Shown: in pieces, positions 1 through 5,567 of the stretch
Numbering within the stretch: position 1 is the stretch's first letter
Layout of the letters: the number at the start of each line of letters is the position of its first letter
Assembly (NCBI GenBank): GCA_019057775.1
Contig: JAHLWT010000196.1
Span: 1 to 7,536, forward strand
DNA: 7,536 bases
Source: Promethearchaeota archaeon
GTDB taxonomy: Archaea; Asgardarchaeota; Lokiarchaeia; Sigynarchaeales; SOKP01
Reading direction: 5' to 3'
Position numbers and translations under genes: made by a program
The notes under the pieces: generated by a model
What the model was told of the DNA's origin: nothing
Seen by the model: the letters and a program-made list of their open reading frames with translations, nothing else
Database searches by the model: none

Positions 1-212
1 TGAATAAGCGCTTCTGCTGTGTGTAGTGTTAATTGCGTGTCGTCAGTATAAGTTCTAAAATACTTCTTTTTGTTTATGATAAATTCTTTAAAATCATTAA
101 AGCGGGAGTATATTCGTTCTCTAATCATTCCTTCAAAAGGGTGGCCTAAAGTGTCTCCAATGCTTACTCCTATTAAAGTACCAGCGAACTTATCTAAATA
201 ATCAGTCTTCAT
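1..212 (-). CDS. ADP-ribosylglycohydrolase (DraG/ARH family), N-terminal part, cut by window edge
   Basis: An open frame from ATG at 210-212 gives 70 residues and runs off the left edge without a stop. It starts MKTDYLDKFAGTLIG. It then shows the family signature: glycine-spaced helix with GD at residues 19-20, LGHPFEG at 22-28, and the metal-binding motif YTDDTQLTL at 55-63. In DraG/ARH enzymes the T-D-D residues bind the Mg/Mn ions used to remove ADP-ribose from a modified side chain, so the likely role is cytosolic de-ADP-ribosylation. A TTTATAAA box lies at 228-235, close upstream, and no clear SD site is seen, so the mRNA may be leaderless or nearly so. The gene is separated from the signalling operon by decayed sequence and is probably an independent unit. 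The family call is firm; the substrate cannot be told from 70 residues. Confidence 0.85.
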   Translation of the reverse strand, partial: MKTDYLDKFAGTLIGVSIGDTLGHPFEGMIRERIYSRFNDFKEFIINKKKYFRTYTDDTQLTLHTAEALI

Positions 213-426
213 AGTTAAAAAATGAACTTTATAAAAAAAACATAACTAACTTCTTATTTAATTTTATTCTTAAATTTCAGCGCTTTCTCTAAGGTTGAAC
301 TATTAGTATAGACCTTTCTAAACATCACATATGTGTCTTATAAAACATTGAGGTTTTCAATACACAAATTTTATATTTTTTATCATATATATTTCTCTCT
401 TTCTTTAAAGTAAGCAAAAGGATTGA
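213..426. other. gene-free AT-rich spacer
   Basis: There is no sustained open frame on either strand, and no convincing RNA gene or hairpin terminator. It separates the decayed binding-protein remnant from the ADP-ribosylglycohydrolase and probably holds that gene's promoter; the TTTATAAA at 228-235 is a candidate TATA element. Confidence 0.5.
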
Positions 427-750
427 TTATTCGCGATAAGTTGGATATCAATAAAAGCGACTCATGTAGTTATAAGGAACATATTTCAAAGATTTAGCAT
501 GGATAAAGTATAATTTGTCATCTATTAAAGACATATGATAGTAATATCTATAGTGGATTAAATACTGAAGTCCCTCATAATATTGATAATTTTGAGCAAT
601 GTTAGTATCAGTTTCAATCAGACTATAAGATCATTTATTTCGCCCTTGTCAATTCTTGCAAAGTTGGATGAAGAGGCTGGGTTGACTAACGGATCAATCA
701 TGTTGAAGGTTTCAAAGTAATCAGGACCATTACTAAGAAAGTTAATATTG
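427..750 (-). pseudogene. Decayed C-terminal remnant of a peptide-type ABC transporter solute-binding protein (SBP_bac_5-like)
   Basis: Reading leftward from 750, one frame gives NINFLSNGPDYF, then FNMIDPLVNPASSSNFARID, and meets TGA at 618-620. A shift of frame near 622-626 continues with SLIETDTNIAQNYQYYEGLQ, then YLIHYRYYYHMSLIDDK and LYFIHAKSLKYVPYNYMSRF. A TGA at 448-450 sits where an aromatic residue would fit, and the frame finally stops at TAA 427-429. The GPDY segment, N-x-A-R, ETDTN and the aromatic tail resemble the end of archaeal oligopeptide-binding proteins of ABC importers. Only about 107 codons remain, with no N-terminus, lipobox or start, plus a frameshift and an internal stop, so it is non-functional. 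It abuts the broken receiver at about 750, which looks like a recombination junction. The family call comes from motif recognition only. Confidence 0.65.
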
Positions 751-752
751 AG

Positions 753-878
753 TACATGTTAGTGGCTTCATCCTCATTTTCTGCGATACCCGCCACTTCA
801 AAACCGTTTGACATTAAAAATTTCTTTTAAAAATATTAAAGTGCAGGTTCATCATCAACGATATATTATTTTTTGCGT
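753..878 (-). pseudogene. Broken response-regulator receiver (REC'), duplicate of the receiver at 3218-3601
   Basis: This stretch aligns base for base with the first third of the receiver at 3218-3601. It shares the SD-like AAGGAG and the ACG codon (876-878), the sequence behind the acidic pair VDDEP, and the block coding for NGFEVAG. It carries an inserted base near 860, so the VDD segment is out of frame with the start, and further stops follow (for example CTT TAA). Homology ends at about 753, before the phosphorylated aspartate, where the binding-protein remnant begins. It cannot give a working receiver. It lies just after the REC-HK3 kinase gene, exactly as the intact receiver lies after HK1, and so marks the left end of the duplicated block. 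Confidence 0.9.
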
Positions 879-1599
879 TTTAATCTCCTTTTTTAACCTC
901 TGTTTTAGTTCACCTCTGGAATTAAAAGAACAAAATTACTTCCTTTTGGATAGTCTCCATTGACTCTATCTTCAACCCATATTTCTCCGTTATAATTTTC
1001 AATAATTTTTTTCACGAGAGACAATCCTAAGCCCATTCCGTAAGTATCTTTGTGTTTGCCGTACCCTCTTTGAAAGATTTTTTCTTTACGAAGATCGCTT
1101 ATTCCTACACCGTTATCCTGAAATTCTATTTTAAGATAATTTACGCCTAATTTTTGTTCTTTCGATATCATAACTTCAATTTCTAGAATTGCACTTTTAT
1201 TATGTTTTACTGCGTTAATAAGAATGTTTTCAAAAACATCTCTAATCAATTCGTTTGCTTGAACATATAGTTGTTCGCTAACTGAATCGACTTTAATTTT
1301 TATTTTTTTATCTTTATAAGATTTTTTTATGTAATCAACCGATATTTTTAAAATATCGCAAATTTCAGTTCGTTTAAGAGATATCTTAGTTTCATCAATT
1401 AGAGATAATTTACGTATATTTGAAATTAATTTTGCCCCTCTATAAACTTGATCTTTTACAATTTGTATAATAGATTTGATTTCATCTGGATCATCAAGTT
1501 CCATCTCACATAATTGTATTCCAGATAAAATAATTTGTAAAATATTATTAATGTCGTGACTACACAAATCTTTGTAAAATTCTGCCCTTTTAAAAGCCT
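753..1599 (-). repeat. Duplicated block, left copy (HK core plus receiver start)
   Basis: This copy matches 3478-4322 at an offset of about 2,723 bases. It covers the DHp and HATPase part of REC-HK3, the intergenic stretch, and the start of the broken receiver. One run of about 84 bases (1079-1162) is identical in the two copies, which points to recent duplication or gene conversion. Homology stops abruptly at both ends: at about 1599 inside the kinase linker, and at about 753 against the binding-protein remnant. Confidence 0.9.
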
Positions 1600-2005
1600 C
1601 GCGAAATTTTTTTTCGGATTCAATCAGTATTAACTTCATTTTATGTTTTGTCATAGCATCTCTAACCAGAGATTCCAAATAAGGCATTTCAAAAGGTTTC
1701 TCTACAAACCCAAACGCATCTTCATTTATCGCTGTTATGGTTCTATCAAGAGATGCATATGCGGTTACCATAATAATTTCAATATTTGGAAATTTTTTTT
1801 TTAATTCTGATAATAGTTCTAAACCATTAGCATCTGGTAGTTTTATATCTAAAATTAAAACCATAAAAGAGTATTTATCAAGACATTCTCTTGCTTTTTC
1901 TCCACTAATGGCATGCTCTACTGATAATCCTGTTTTGCTTAAAATCTTTTTTAAACTTACTCCTAAGTTTTTATCATCATCAATAATTAATACTTCTTTC
2001 TCTAT
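905..2005 (-). CDS. Hybrid receiver-histidine kinase (REC-HK3); start codon uncertain
   Basis: The first ATG (1864) falls inside a receiver domain, so the real protein begins further upstream. The frame is open to an in-frame TAA at 2009-2011, and from ATA at 2003-2005 it gives 366 residues. The receiver (about 4-120) is complete: acidic D9-D10-D11, phosphoacceptor D53 (LILDIKLPD), T81 and K103 (KPF). A short helical linker leads to the DHp helix with H150 in SHDINNILQ. The HATPase domain follows, with an ENILINAVKHN N-box, DNGVGI and GMGLGLSLVK. It has no membrane segment, so it is a cytoplasmic kinase regulated by phosphorylation of its own receiver. No ATG, GTG or TTG lies in frame. GTG at 2017-2019 overlaps the previous stop (GTGA) but reaches TAG after five codons and is one base out of frame. 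Start loss by indel, an ATA start, or frameshifting are all possible. The kinase core is a near copy of that in HK1. Confidence 0.85.
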   Translation of the reverse strand: MEKEVLIIDDDKNLGVSLKKILSKTGLSVEHAISGEKARECLDKYSFMVLILDIKLPDANGLELLSELKKKFPNIEIIMVTAYASLDRTITAINEDAFGFVEKPFEMPYLESLVRDAMTKHKMKLILIESEKKFREAFKRAEFYKDLCSHDINNILQIILSGIQLCEMELDDPDEIKSIIQIVKDQVYRGAKLISNIRKLSLIDETKISLKRTEICDILKISVDYIKKSYKDKKIKIKVDSVSEQLYVQANELIRDVFENILINAVKHNKSAILEIEVMISKEQKLGVNYLKIEFQDNGVGISDLRKEKIFQRGYGKHKDTYGMGLGLSLVKKIIENYNGEIWVEDRVNGDYPKGSNFVLLIPEVN

Positions 2006-2015
2006 AGTTTATTTT

Positions 2016-2198
2016 TCACCTCATTTTGTTTTTATAAAATTGTGTTATCAAATCAACAATGTGACTAAATTCAAAAGGTTTAAAAAGATAAAAAGAAGCA
2101 CCGTTATCTAATGCCTTTTGTATTTGATTCAATATCCCATTTTCATCTCGATATCCCGTTATAATAAACATGTTCATATCATTGTTCATAACTTTCAA
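2016..2198 (-). pseudogene. Truncated response-regulator receiver, C-terminal half only
   Basis: The 60 codons from TTG 2196-2198 read as the second half of a receiver domain: beta-4 with the conserved T in MFIITGY, an alpha-4 helix, then beta-5 and the invariant lysine in FYLFKPFEF, ending in FYKNKMR. The frame is open a little further upstream (to about 2258, overlapping the end of HK2), but that part does not encode the VDDE acidic pocket or the phosphoacceptor aspartate. A phosphorylatable receiver is therefore absent. It sits 32 bases after the HK2 stop, and its TGA overlaps a GTG leading into REC-HK3, the layout of a once-coupled operon gene. The likeliest history is a 5' deletion that joined the receiver's tail to HK2. 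Expression as a small non-phosphorylatable decoy is possible but unsupported. Confidence 0.72.
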
Positions 2199-2230
2199 TT
2201 TTAAAGGAGGGCTCTCCTCAATAAATTTAT

Positions 2231-3112
2231 TTATTGTGATTTGATTCTCTCCTCTTTACGATCTTTTTTGCTTATTGGAAATTTTAATTGAAAACTCGTT
2301 CCCTTTCCTAATTGACTTTGTACTGAGAGGGTGCCGTTATGCGTTTCTACATATCTTTTTACAATAGCTAATCCAAGCCCAAATCCTTTCGCTTTTGTGG
2401 TAAAGAAGGGATGAAATATTTGTTCTAAGTTATTGGGTTCTATTCCAATACCCGTATCTTTAATATGAATTTTAATTTCGTTGTTCCTTTGTGAAGTTTC
2501 GATTGTTAAAATTCCTCCATTCTCCATAGCATCAAACGCATTTGTAATTAAGTTTGTTAAAATTTGCTCAAATCTTATTTCATCCATTAATGTTTTTGAA
2601 ATATTTTCTTGAAAATTTATTTCAATCTTAATGTTTTCTGGAGTTTTTATTTTTGAAATTAACTCGGTAATAAAATTATTTACATCCAAACTTCTAAGAT
2701 CCAAGGCTGCTATTTTTGAATAATCTAATAGATCTTTAATAATTCTAGTACTTCGATATATATCTTCATTGAGAATCTCCACGGTTTCGTTGAATTCTTC
2801 TGAAGGATTTTCTAAAATCATTGATAAATAGTAAATATTATTTTTTATTGCCGCCAAGGGATTTCTTAATTCATGTCCTACAGCACCTGCTATCTCACCT
2901 AAAAAAGCTAATTTCTCTTTTTCCGCAAGTAATTTCTTTGTTATCTCTAATTCTTCAAATGTTCTTATATAGTCTCTATTAGATTGCTCTAATTCATCTA
3001 ATGCATATTTTAATTTCTCCTCCAGTTCCTTACGCTTAGCAATCTCTTGTTTTAAAAGTTCTTCAATTTTATTTACTTTTTCCTTATTATCTTTGTTCTT
3101 CTCATTCATCAT
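2231..3112 (-). CDS. Cytoplasmic sensor histidine kinase (HK2), HisKA plus HATPase_c
   Basis: 293 residues from ATG, with a GGGGG-type SD site 6 bases upstream that lies inside the remnant of a duplicated phosphatase gene. Residues 8-68 are charged and helical, likely a coiled coil, and carry no PAS or membrane segment. The HisKA domain follows, with the phosphorylated H80 in GAVGHELRNPLAAIKNN. The HATPase domain has an N-box LTNLITNAFDAM (N187, N191), G1 DTGIGI (219-224), F-box HPFFTTK, and G2 GFGLGLAI (243-250). All catalytic motifs are intact, so it should autophosphorylate; the core is of the NtrB-like soluble type. The first 55 or so residues are homologous to those of HK1, but the catalytic core is of a different lineage. 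Its input probably comes through a partner protein, since it has no sensor domain. The receiver directly downstream is broken, so its phosphate acceptor must be elsewhere. Confidence 0.95.
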   Translation of the reverse strand: MMNEKNKDNKEKVNKIEELLKQEIAKRKELEEKLKYALDELEQSNRDYIRTFEELEITKKLLAEKEKLAFLGEIAGAVGHELRNPLAAIKNNIYYLSMILENPSEEFNETVEILNEDIYRSTRIIKDLLDYSKIAALDLRSLDVNNFITELISKIKTPENIKIEINFQENISKTLMDEIRFEQILTNLITNAFDAMENGGILTIETSQRNNEIKIHIKDTGIGIEPNNLEQIFHPFFTTKAKGFGLGLAIVKRYVETHNGTLSVQSQLGKGTSFQLKFPISKKDRKEERIKSQ

Positions 3113-3172
3113 TTTTAACCCCCTACTAAAAATATTGAGTCATCGTGGGCTTTTCCATACTCCTTTAGAATA
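2941..3172 (-). repeat. Duplicated block, left copy (phosphatase 3' end plus HK N-terminus)
   Basis: This copy matches 4341-4572 at an exact offset of 1,400 bases. It includes the last 18 or so codons of the SpoIIE-type phosphatase, the two-base spacer, the SD site, and the first 55 or so codons of the kinase gene. Divergence is higher than in the HK-core repeat, but shared runs remain, such as GAACAAAGATAATAAGGAA. Confidence 0.85.
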
Positions 3173-3174
3173 AT
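3115..3174 (-). pseudogene. 3'-end remnant of a duplicated SpoIIE-type phosphatase gene
   Basis: In frame this stretch reads LKEYGKAHDDSIFLVGG followed by TAA. That matches the end of the intact phosphatase (LKEYGKTHDDATVLVGG), including the HDD metal-binding motif. Upstream it meets a TAG within a few codons, so nothing else of the gene is left. It ends two bases before the HK2 start and supplies HK2's SD site, as in the intact copy. It fixes one boundary of the tandem duplication at about 3175. Confidence 0.85.
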
Positions 3175-3180
3175 TTTAAT

Positions 3181-3198
3181 CTAATTTAAAAAAATTAG
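3181..3198. repeat. Small perfect inverted repeat at the duplication junction
   Basis: CTAATTT and AAATTAG form a 7-bp stem around four A residues, between the end of the lone receiver gene and the phosphatase remnant. It is all A/T except one pair per arm, so it would be weak as an RNA hairpin. It lies where the right duplicated block gives way to the left one. Confidence 0.4.
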
Positions 3199-3217
3199 AA
3201 AGCGCTCCTTAATAGAA

Positions 3218-3601
3218 TTAATTAGATGAGGAGAATTTATAGCTTTCTAAAGCTTTTTTAATTTCATCTATTAAACATTTAATCGTAAATGGCTTAACTA
3301 TGAAGCCAAACGCTCCAATAGAATACGCTTCTTCTTCAATACTAACATCCGCACTAAAAAATATAATTTTTACTCGTTTATCAATTTGTAAAATTTCTTT
3401 TGTGGCTTCAATTCCAGTCTTCTCAGGCATCCGATAATCCATCAGAATTATCTTTGGTTTATTCGAAAACGCTTTAAACATGATAATGGCTTCTACGCCA
3501 TTTTCTGCGTTACCCGCCACTTCAAAACCATTTAATTTTAAGATTTTTTTATAAAAATATTGAAGTGTAGGTTCATCATCAACAATAAATATTTTTTCCG
3601 T
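3218..3601 (-). CDS. Single-domain response regulator (REC-A), probable ACG start
   Basis: A complete CheY-like receiver of 127 residues and nothing else. The first GTG in frame (3518-3520) would delete the acidic pocket, but the frame continues upstream through EKIFIVDDEPTLQYFYKKI. From ACG at 3599-3601 the key residues fall in standard places: D8-D9, phosphoacceptor D55 (ILMDYRMP), S83, and K103 (VKPF). AAGGAG lies at 3608-3613, giving six bases between SD and ACG. No ATG, GTG or TTG occurs in frame before a stop inside HK1. It follows HK1 by 26 bases and is probably the phosphate acceptor of HK1, and perhaps of HK2 and REC-HK3. With no output domain, it should act by protein contact or as a relay. 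Alternatives are a start at ATT, or expression by frameshift from HK1. Confidence 0.88.
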   Translation of the reverse strand, partial: TEKIFIVDDEPTLQYFYKKILKLNGFEVAGNAENGVEAIIMFKAFSNKPKIILMDYRMPEKTGIEATKEILQIDKRVKIIFFSADVSIEEEAYSIGAFGFIVKPFTIKCLIDEIKKALESYKFSSSN

Positions 3602-4322
3602 TTTAATCTCCTTTTTTAGCCTTTTTTTTAGTTCACTCTTGGAATTAAAAGAATAAAATTGCTTCCTTTTGAATAGTCTCCATAGACTTTATCTTCAATC
3701 CATATTTCTCCGTGACACTTTTCAATAATTGTTTTCACGAGAGATAATCCTAAGCCCATTCCGTGAGTATCTTTGTGTTTGCCGTACCCTCTTTGAAAGA
3801 CTTTTTCTTTACGAAGATCGCTTATTCCTACACCGTTATCCTGAAATTCTATTTTAAGATAATTTACGCCTAATTTTTGTTCTTTTGATATTTTAACTTC
3901 AATTTCTGGAATTGCACTTTTATTATGTTTTATTGCGTTATTAAGAATGTTTTCAAAAACATCTCTAATCAGTTCGTTTGCCTGAACATATAGTTGTTTG
4001 CTAACTGAATCGACTTTAATGTTTATTTTTTTATCTCTGTAAGAATTTTTCACAAAGTCAATCGTATTTATTAAGATATTACGAATTTCAGTTCGTTTAA
4101 GAGATATTTCAATTTCTTCAAGTTGAGAAAGCTTGCGTATGTTTAACACTAAATTTGCCCCTCTTAGAACTTGAGATATTATAATTTTTATGTCTTTTTG
4201 TATTTCACTTAAATCATCAGTCTCCGCCTCACATACTTCCATTCCTGACAAAATCACTTGTAAAATATTATTAATGTCGTGACTGAATAAATCTTTGTAA
4301 AATTCTGCTCTGTTATAAGCTT
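3478..4322 (-). repeat. Duplicated block, right copy (HK core plus receiver start)
   Basis: Partner of 753-1599. It covers the DHp and HATPase part of HK1, the intergenic stretch and the first 41 or so codons of the intact receiver. The copy is fully functional here, whereas the receiver part is broken in the left copy. Confidence 0.9.
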
Positions 4323-4512
4323 TACTAAGATTGTCTTTTAATCCTTCTAGTTTTCTTATTGCATATATATATTCAGTATTTGAAAGGCTCAATTCATCTA
4401 ACGCAACATTTAATTCATTCTCCAATTGGATACGCTTAGCAATCTCTTGTTTTAAACGAGCTTTGATCTCGTTTAAATCTTCCTTATTATCTTTGTTCTC
4501 CTCAAACCTCAT
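3628..4512 (-). CDS. Cytoplasmic histidine kinase (HK1), chimeric architecture
   Basis: 294 residues from ATG, with an AGGAGGT SD site that overlaps the end of the phosphatase gene; the gap to its stop is two bases, so translation is probably coupled. Residues 8-65 form a charged coiled-coil-like helix homologous to the start of HK2. The DHp helix has H78 in SHDINNILQVILSG. The HATPase domain has ENILNNAIKHN (N188, N192), DNGVGI (225-230) and GMGLGLSLVK (251-260). It has no sensor domain and no membrane segment. The core is almost the same as in REC-HK3, often identical over 20 or more residues, with differences in the linker and DHp helix. Being directly coupled to the stressosome genes, it is the best candidate for an output or accessory kinase of that module. 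It may be a fusion of HK2 and REC-HK3 ancestors. Confidence 0.94.
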   Translation of the reverse strand: MRFEENKDNKEDLNEIKARLKQEIAKRIQLENELNVALDELSLSNTEYIYAIRKLEGLKDNLSKAYNRAEFYKDLFSHDINNILQVILSGMEVCEAETDDLSEIQKDIKIIISQVLRGANLVLNIRKLSQLEEIEISLKRTEIRNILINTIDFVKNSYRDKKINIKVDSVSKQLYVQANELIRDVFENILNNAIKHNKSAIPEIEVKISKEQKLGVNYLKIEFQDNGVGISDLRKEKVFQRGYGKHKDTHGMGLGLSLVKTIIEKCHGEIWIEDKVYGDYSKGSNFILLIPRVN

Positions 4513-4572
4513 TTTTAACCTCCTACTAAGACGGTTGCATCATCGTGGGTCTTTCCATATTCCTTTAGTATA
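4341..4572 (-). repeat. Duplicated block, right copy (phosphatase 3' end plus HK N-terminus)
   Basis: Partner of 2941-3172. It comprises the last codons of the intact phosphatase gene and the first 55 or so codons of HK1. Confidence 0.85.
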
Positions 4573-5567
4573 GTACTAGCAATTATTATTGGGTGTTTTT
4601 TAAGGAAATTTGGATCTTTATTTGTAACGTATCTTTCTGATATACCATCGCTTGTCATTATTATGATATTACCTTTAATCCAAGGGTAACGAAACACCCT
4701 GAAATTTTTAAGTATATATCCTAAACATCCACTGTATTTAACGGGGTTTATTGTGGTAGTTGAATTAAAAATCCTTGTTAATACATTTCCAATCCCAACA
4801 TATTCCAAAACACCTTCTTTATCGTCAATTAAAGCTAATGAAATAACTACGCCACGAGTGCTCTTCAATCTCTCGTGCAAGCCATTAATTATTACATCAA
4901 GAGGTTTTTTATAATTTTCGACAAGGTATAACCGAGCTATTGTAGAAGCTTCTGATGCAGCCTGACCATGCCCCAAACCATCAATTACTGCTGCAATCGC
5001 TTTATCTTCAAAATGTTGCAGAAAATAATTGTCTCCATTATATTTTTCCCCATATTTACTTCTACTAAATATTCCAAATTTAGTTTTACTCTGAGATATA
5101 TTTGCCGTATCCTCTCTTTGAGAAAGATATTTATTAGTAATAATTTTTGTCCCAATTTGGCTCCAAATATTGTTATATCTTGCAGTTTTAACATTATTAA
5201 TATTTGAAGTTATTCTGAAATCGCTCATAAGCCTTTTTATCGCACCTAGACCTATTCCAAGAGTTCCATTTGTTGAATATCCATCTTCCATTACTGTTTC
5301 GAGATTTAAAATTCCTGGACCTTTATCCTCGCTAATTATTTGAATAAGTTTTTCCGTTCCTTCTTCAATCAACGAGCATATAATTTTTCCTTCTATGGCT
5401 TCATGTTTAATCAAGTTATTGGCTAATTCAGACACGACTATCGAAATTTCGCTAAGTTCTTTTTCTGAAAATCCTAATTCTTCTGCTAATTTAGAAACTT
5501 TTCTTATAGCGATACCTACATGATAATTTTCGTTTATAGAAATCACAATTTGTCTGAGTCCATCCAT
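4515..5567 (-). CDS. Fused RsbT/RsbW-type ATPase and SpoIIE/RsbX-type (PPM) phosphatase
   Basis: 350 residues. Residues 1-135 form a GHKL ATPase like RsbT/RsbW: N-box E47-x3-N51 (SELANN), DKGPGI at 81-86, and a glycine loop GTLGIGLGAIKRLM at 101-114. Residues 165-350 form a SpoIIE/RsbX-type PP2C phosphatase with the metal-binding acidic residues in place: GDN at 178-180, DGLGHG at 196-201, SDGISE at 306-311 and HDDATVLV at 341-348. Compared with B. subtilis RsbX this one carries its own kinase-like domain. The likely role is removal of phosphate from the STAS proteins RsbS/RsbR to reset the stressosome; the ATPase half may bind the same scaffold or modify another STAS partner. Its ATG overlaps the end of rsbT by 25 bases, so the two are translated together, and HK1 follows after two bases. 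Whether the ATPase half is active as a kinase or only tethers the phosphatase is unknown. Confidence 0.93.
   Translation of the reverse strand: MDGLRQIVISINENYHVGIAIRKVSKLAEELGFSEKELSEISIVVSELANNLIKHEAIEGKIICSLIEEGTEKLIQIISEDKGPGILNLETVMEDGYSTNGTLGIGLGAIKRLMSDFRITSNINNVKTARYNNIWSQIGTKIITNKYLSQREDTANISQSKTKFGIFSRSKYGEKYNGDNYFLQHFEDKAIAAVIDGLGHGQAASEASTIARLYLVENYKKPLDVIINGLHERLKSTRGVVISLALIDDKEGVLEYVGIGNVLTRIFNSTTTINPVKYSGCLGYILKNFRVFRYPWIKGNIIIMTSDGISERYVTNKDPNFLKKHPIIIASTILKEYGKTHDDATVLVGG

Noticed and set aside
1..9. The first nine bases (TGAATAAGC) equal the last nine (7528-7536), hinting at a circular element
   Set aside because: Nine bases are too few for an assembly overlap. If the ends are joined, the ADP-ribosylglycohydrolase frame continues into low-complexity F/Y/L codons and a stop instead of the family sequence. 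Probably coincidence.
1737..2111. Plus-strand open frame of 124 codons
   Set aside because: It is the shadow of the receiver of REC-HK3 and the receiver fragment on the minus strand; it shows no family motifs. The same holds for the plus-strand frames at 4331-4573, 4968-5207, 5670-5852 and 6361-6549.
2205..2218. Small inverted repeat AGGAG-GGCT-CTCCT between HK2 and the receiver fragment
   Set aside because: Only five base pairs. It could pair and hide an SD-like GAGGAG, but that site is too far from the TTG to matter.
753..4572. Transposon or insertion sequence as cause of the duplications
   Set aside because: No transposase, terminal inverted repeats or target-site duplications are visible; the pattern fits homologous tandem duplication with a deletion or insertion.
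4985..5194. Second minus-strand frame of 69 codons inside the phosphatase fusion
   Set aside because: It lies fully within the well-supported ATPase-phosphatase gene in another frame and has no recognisable features.
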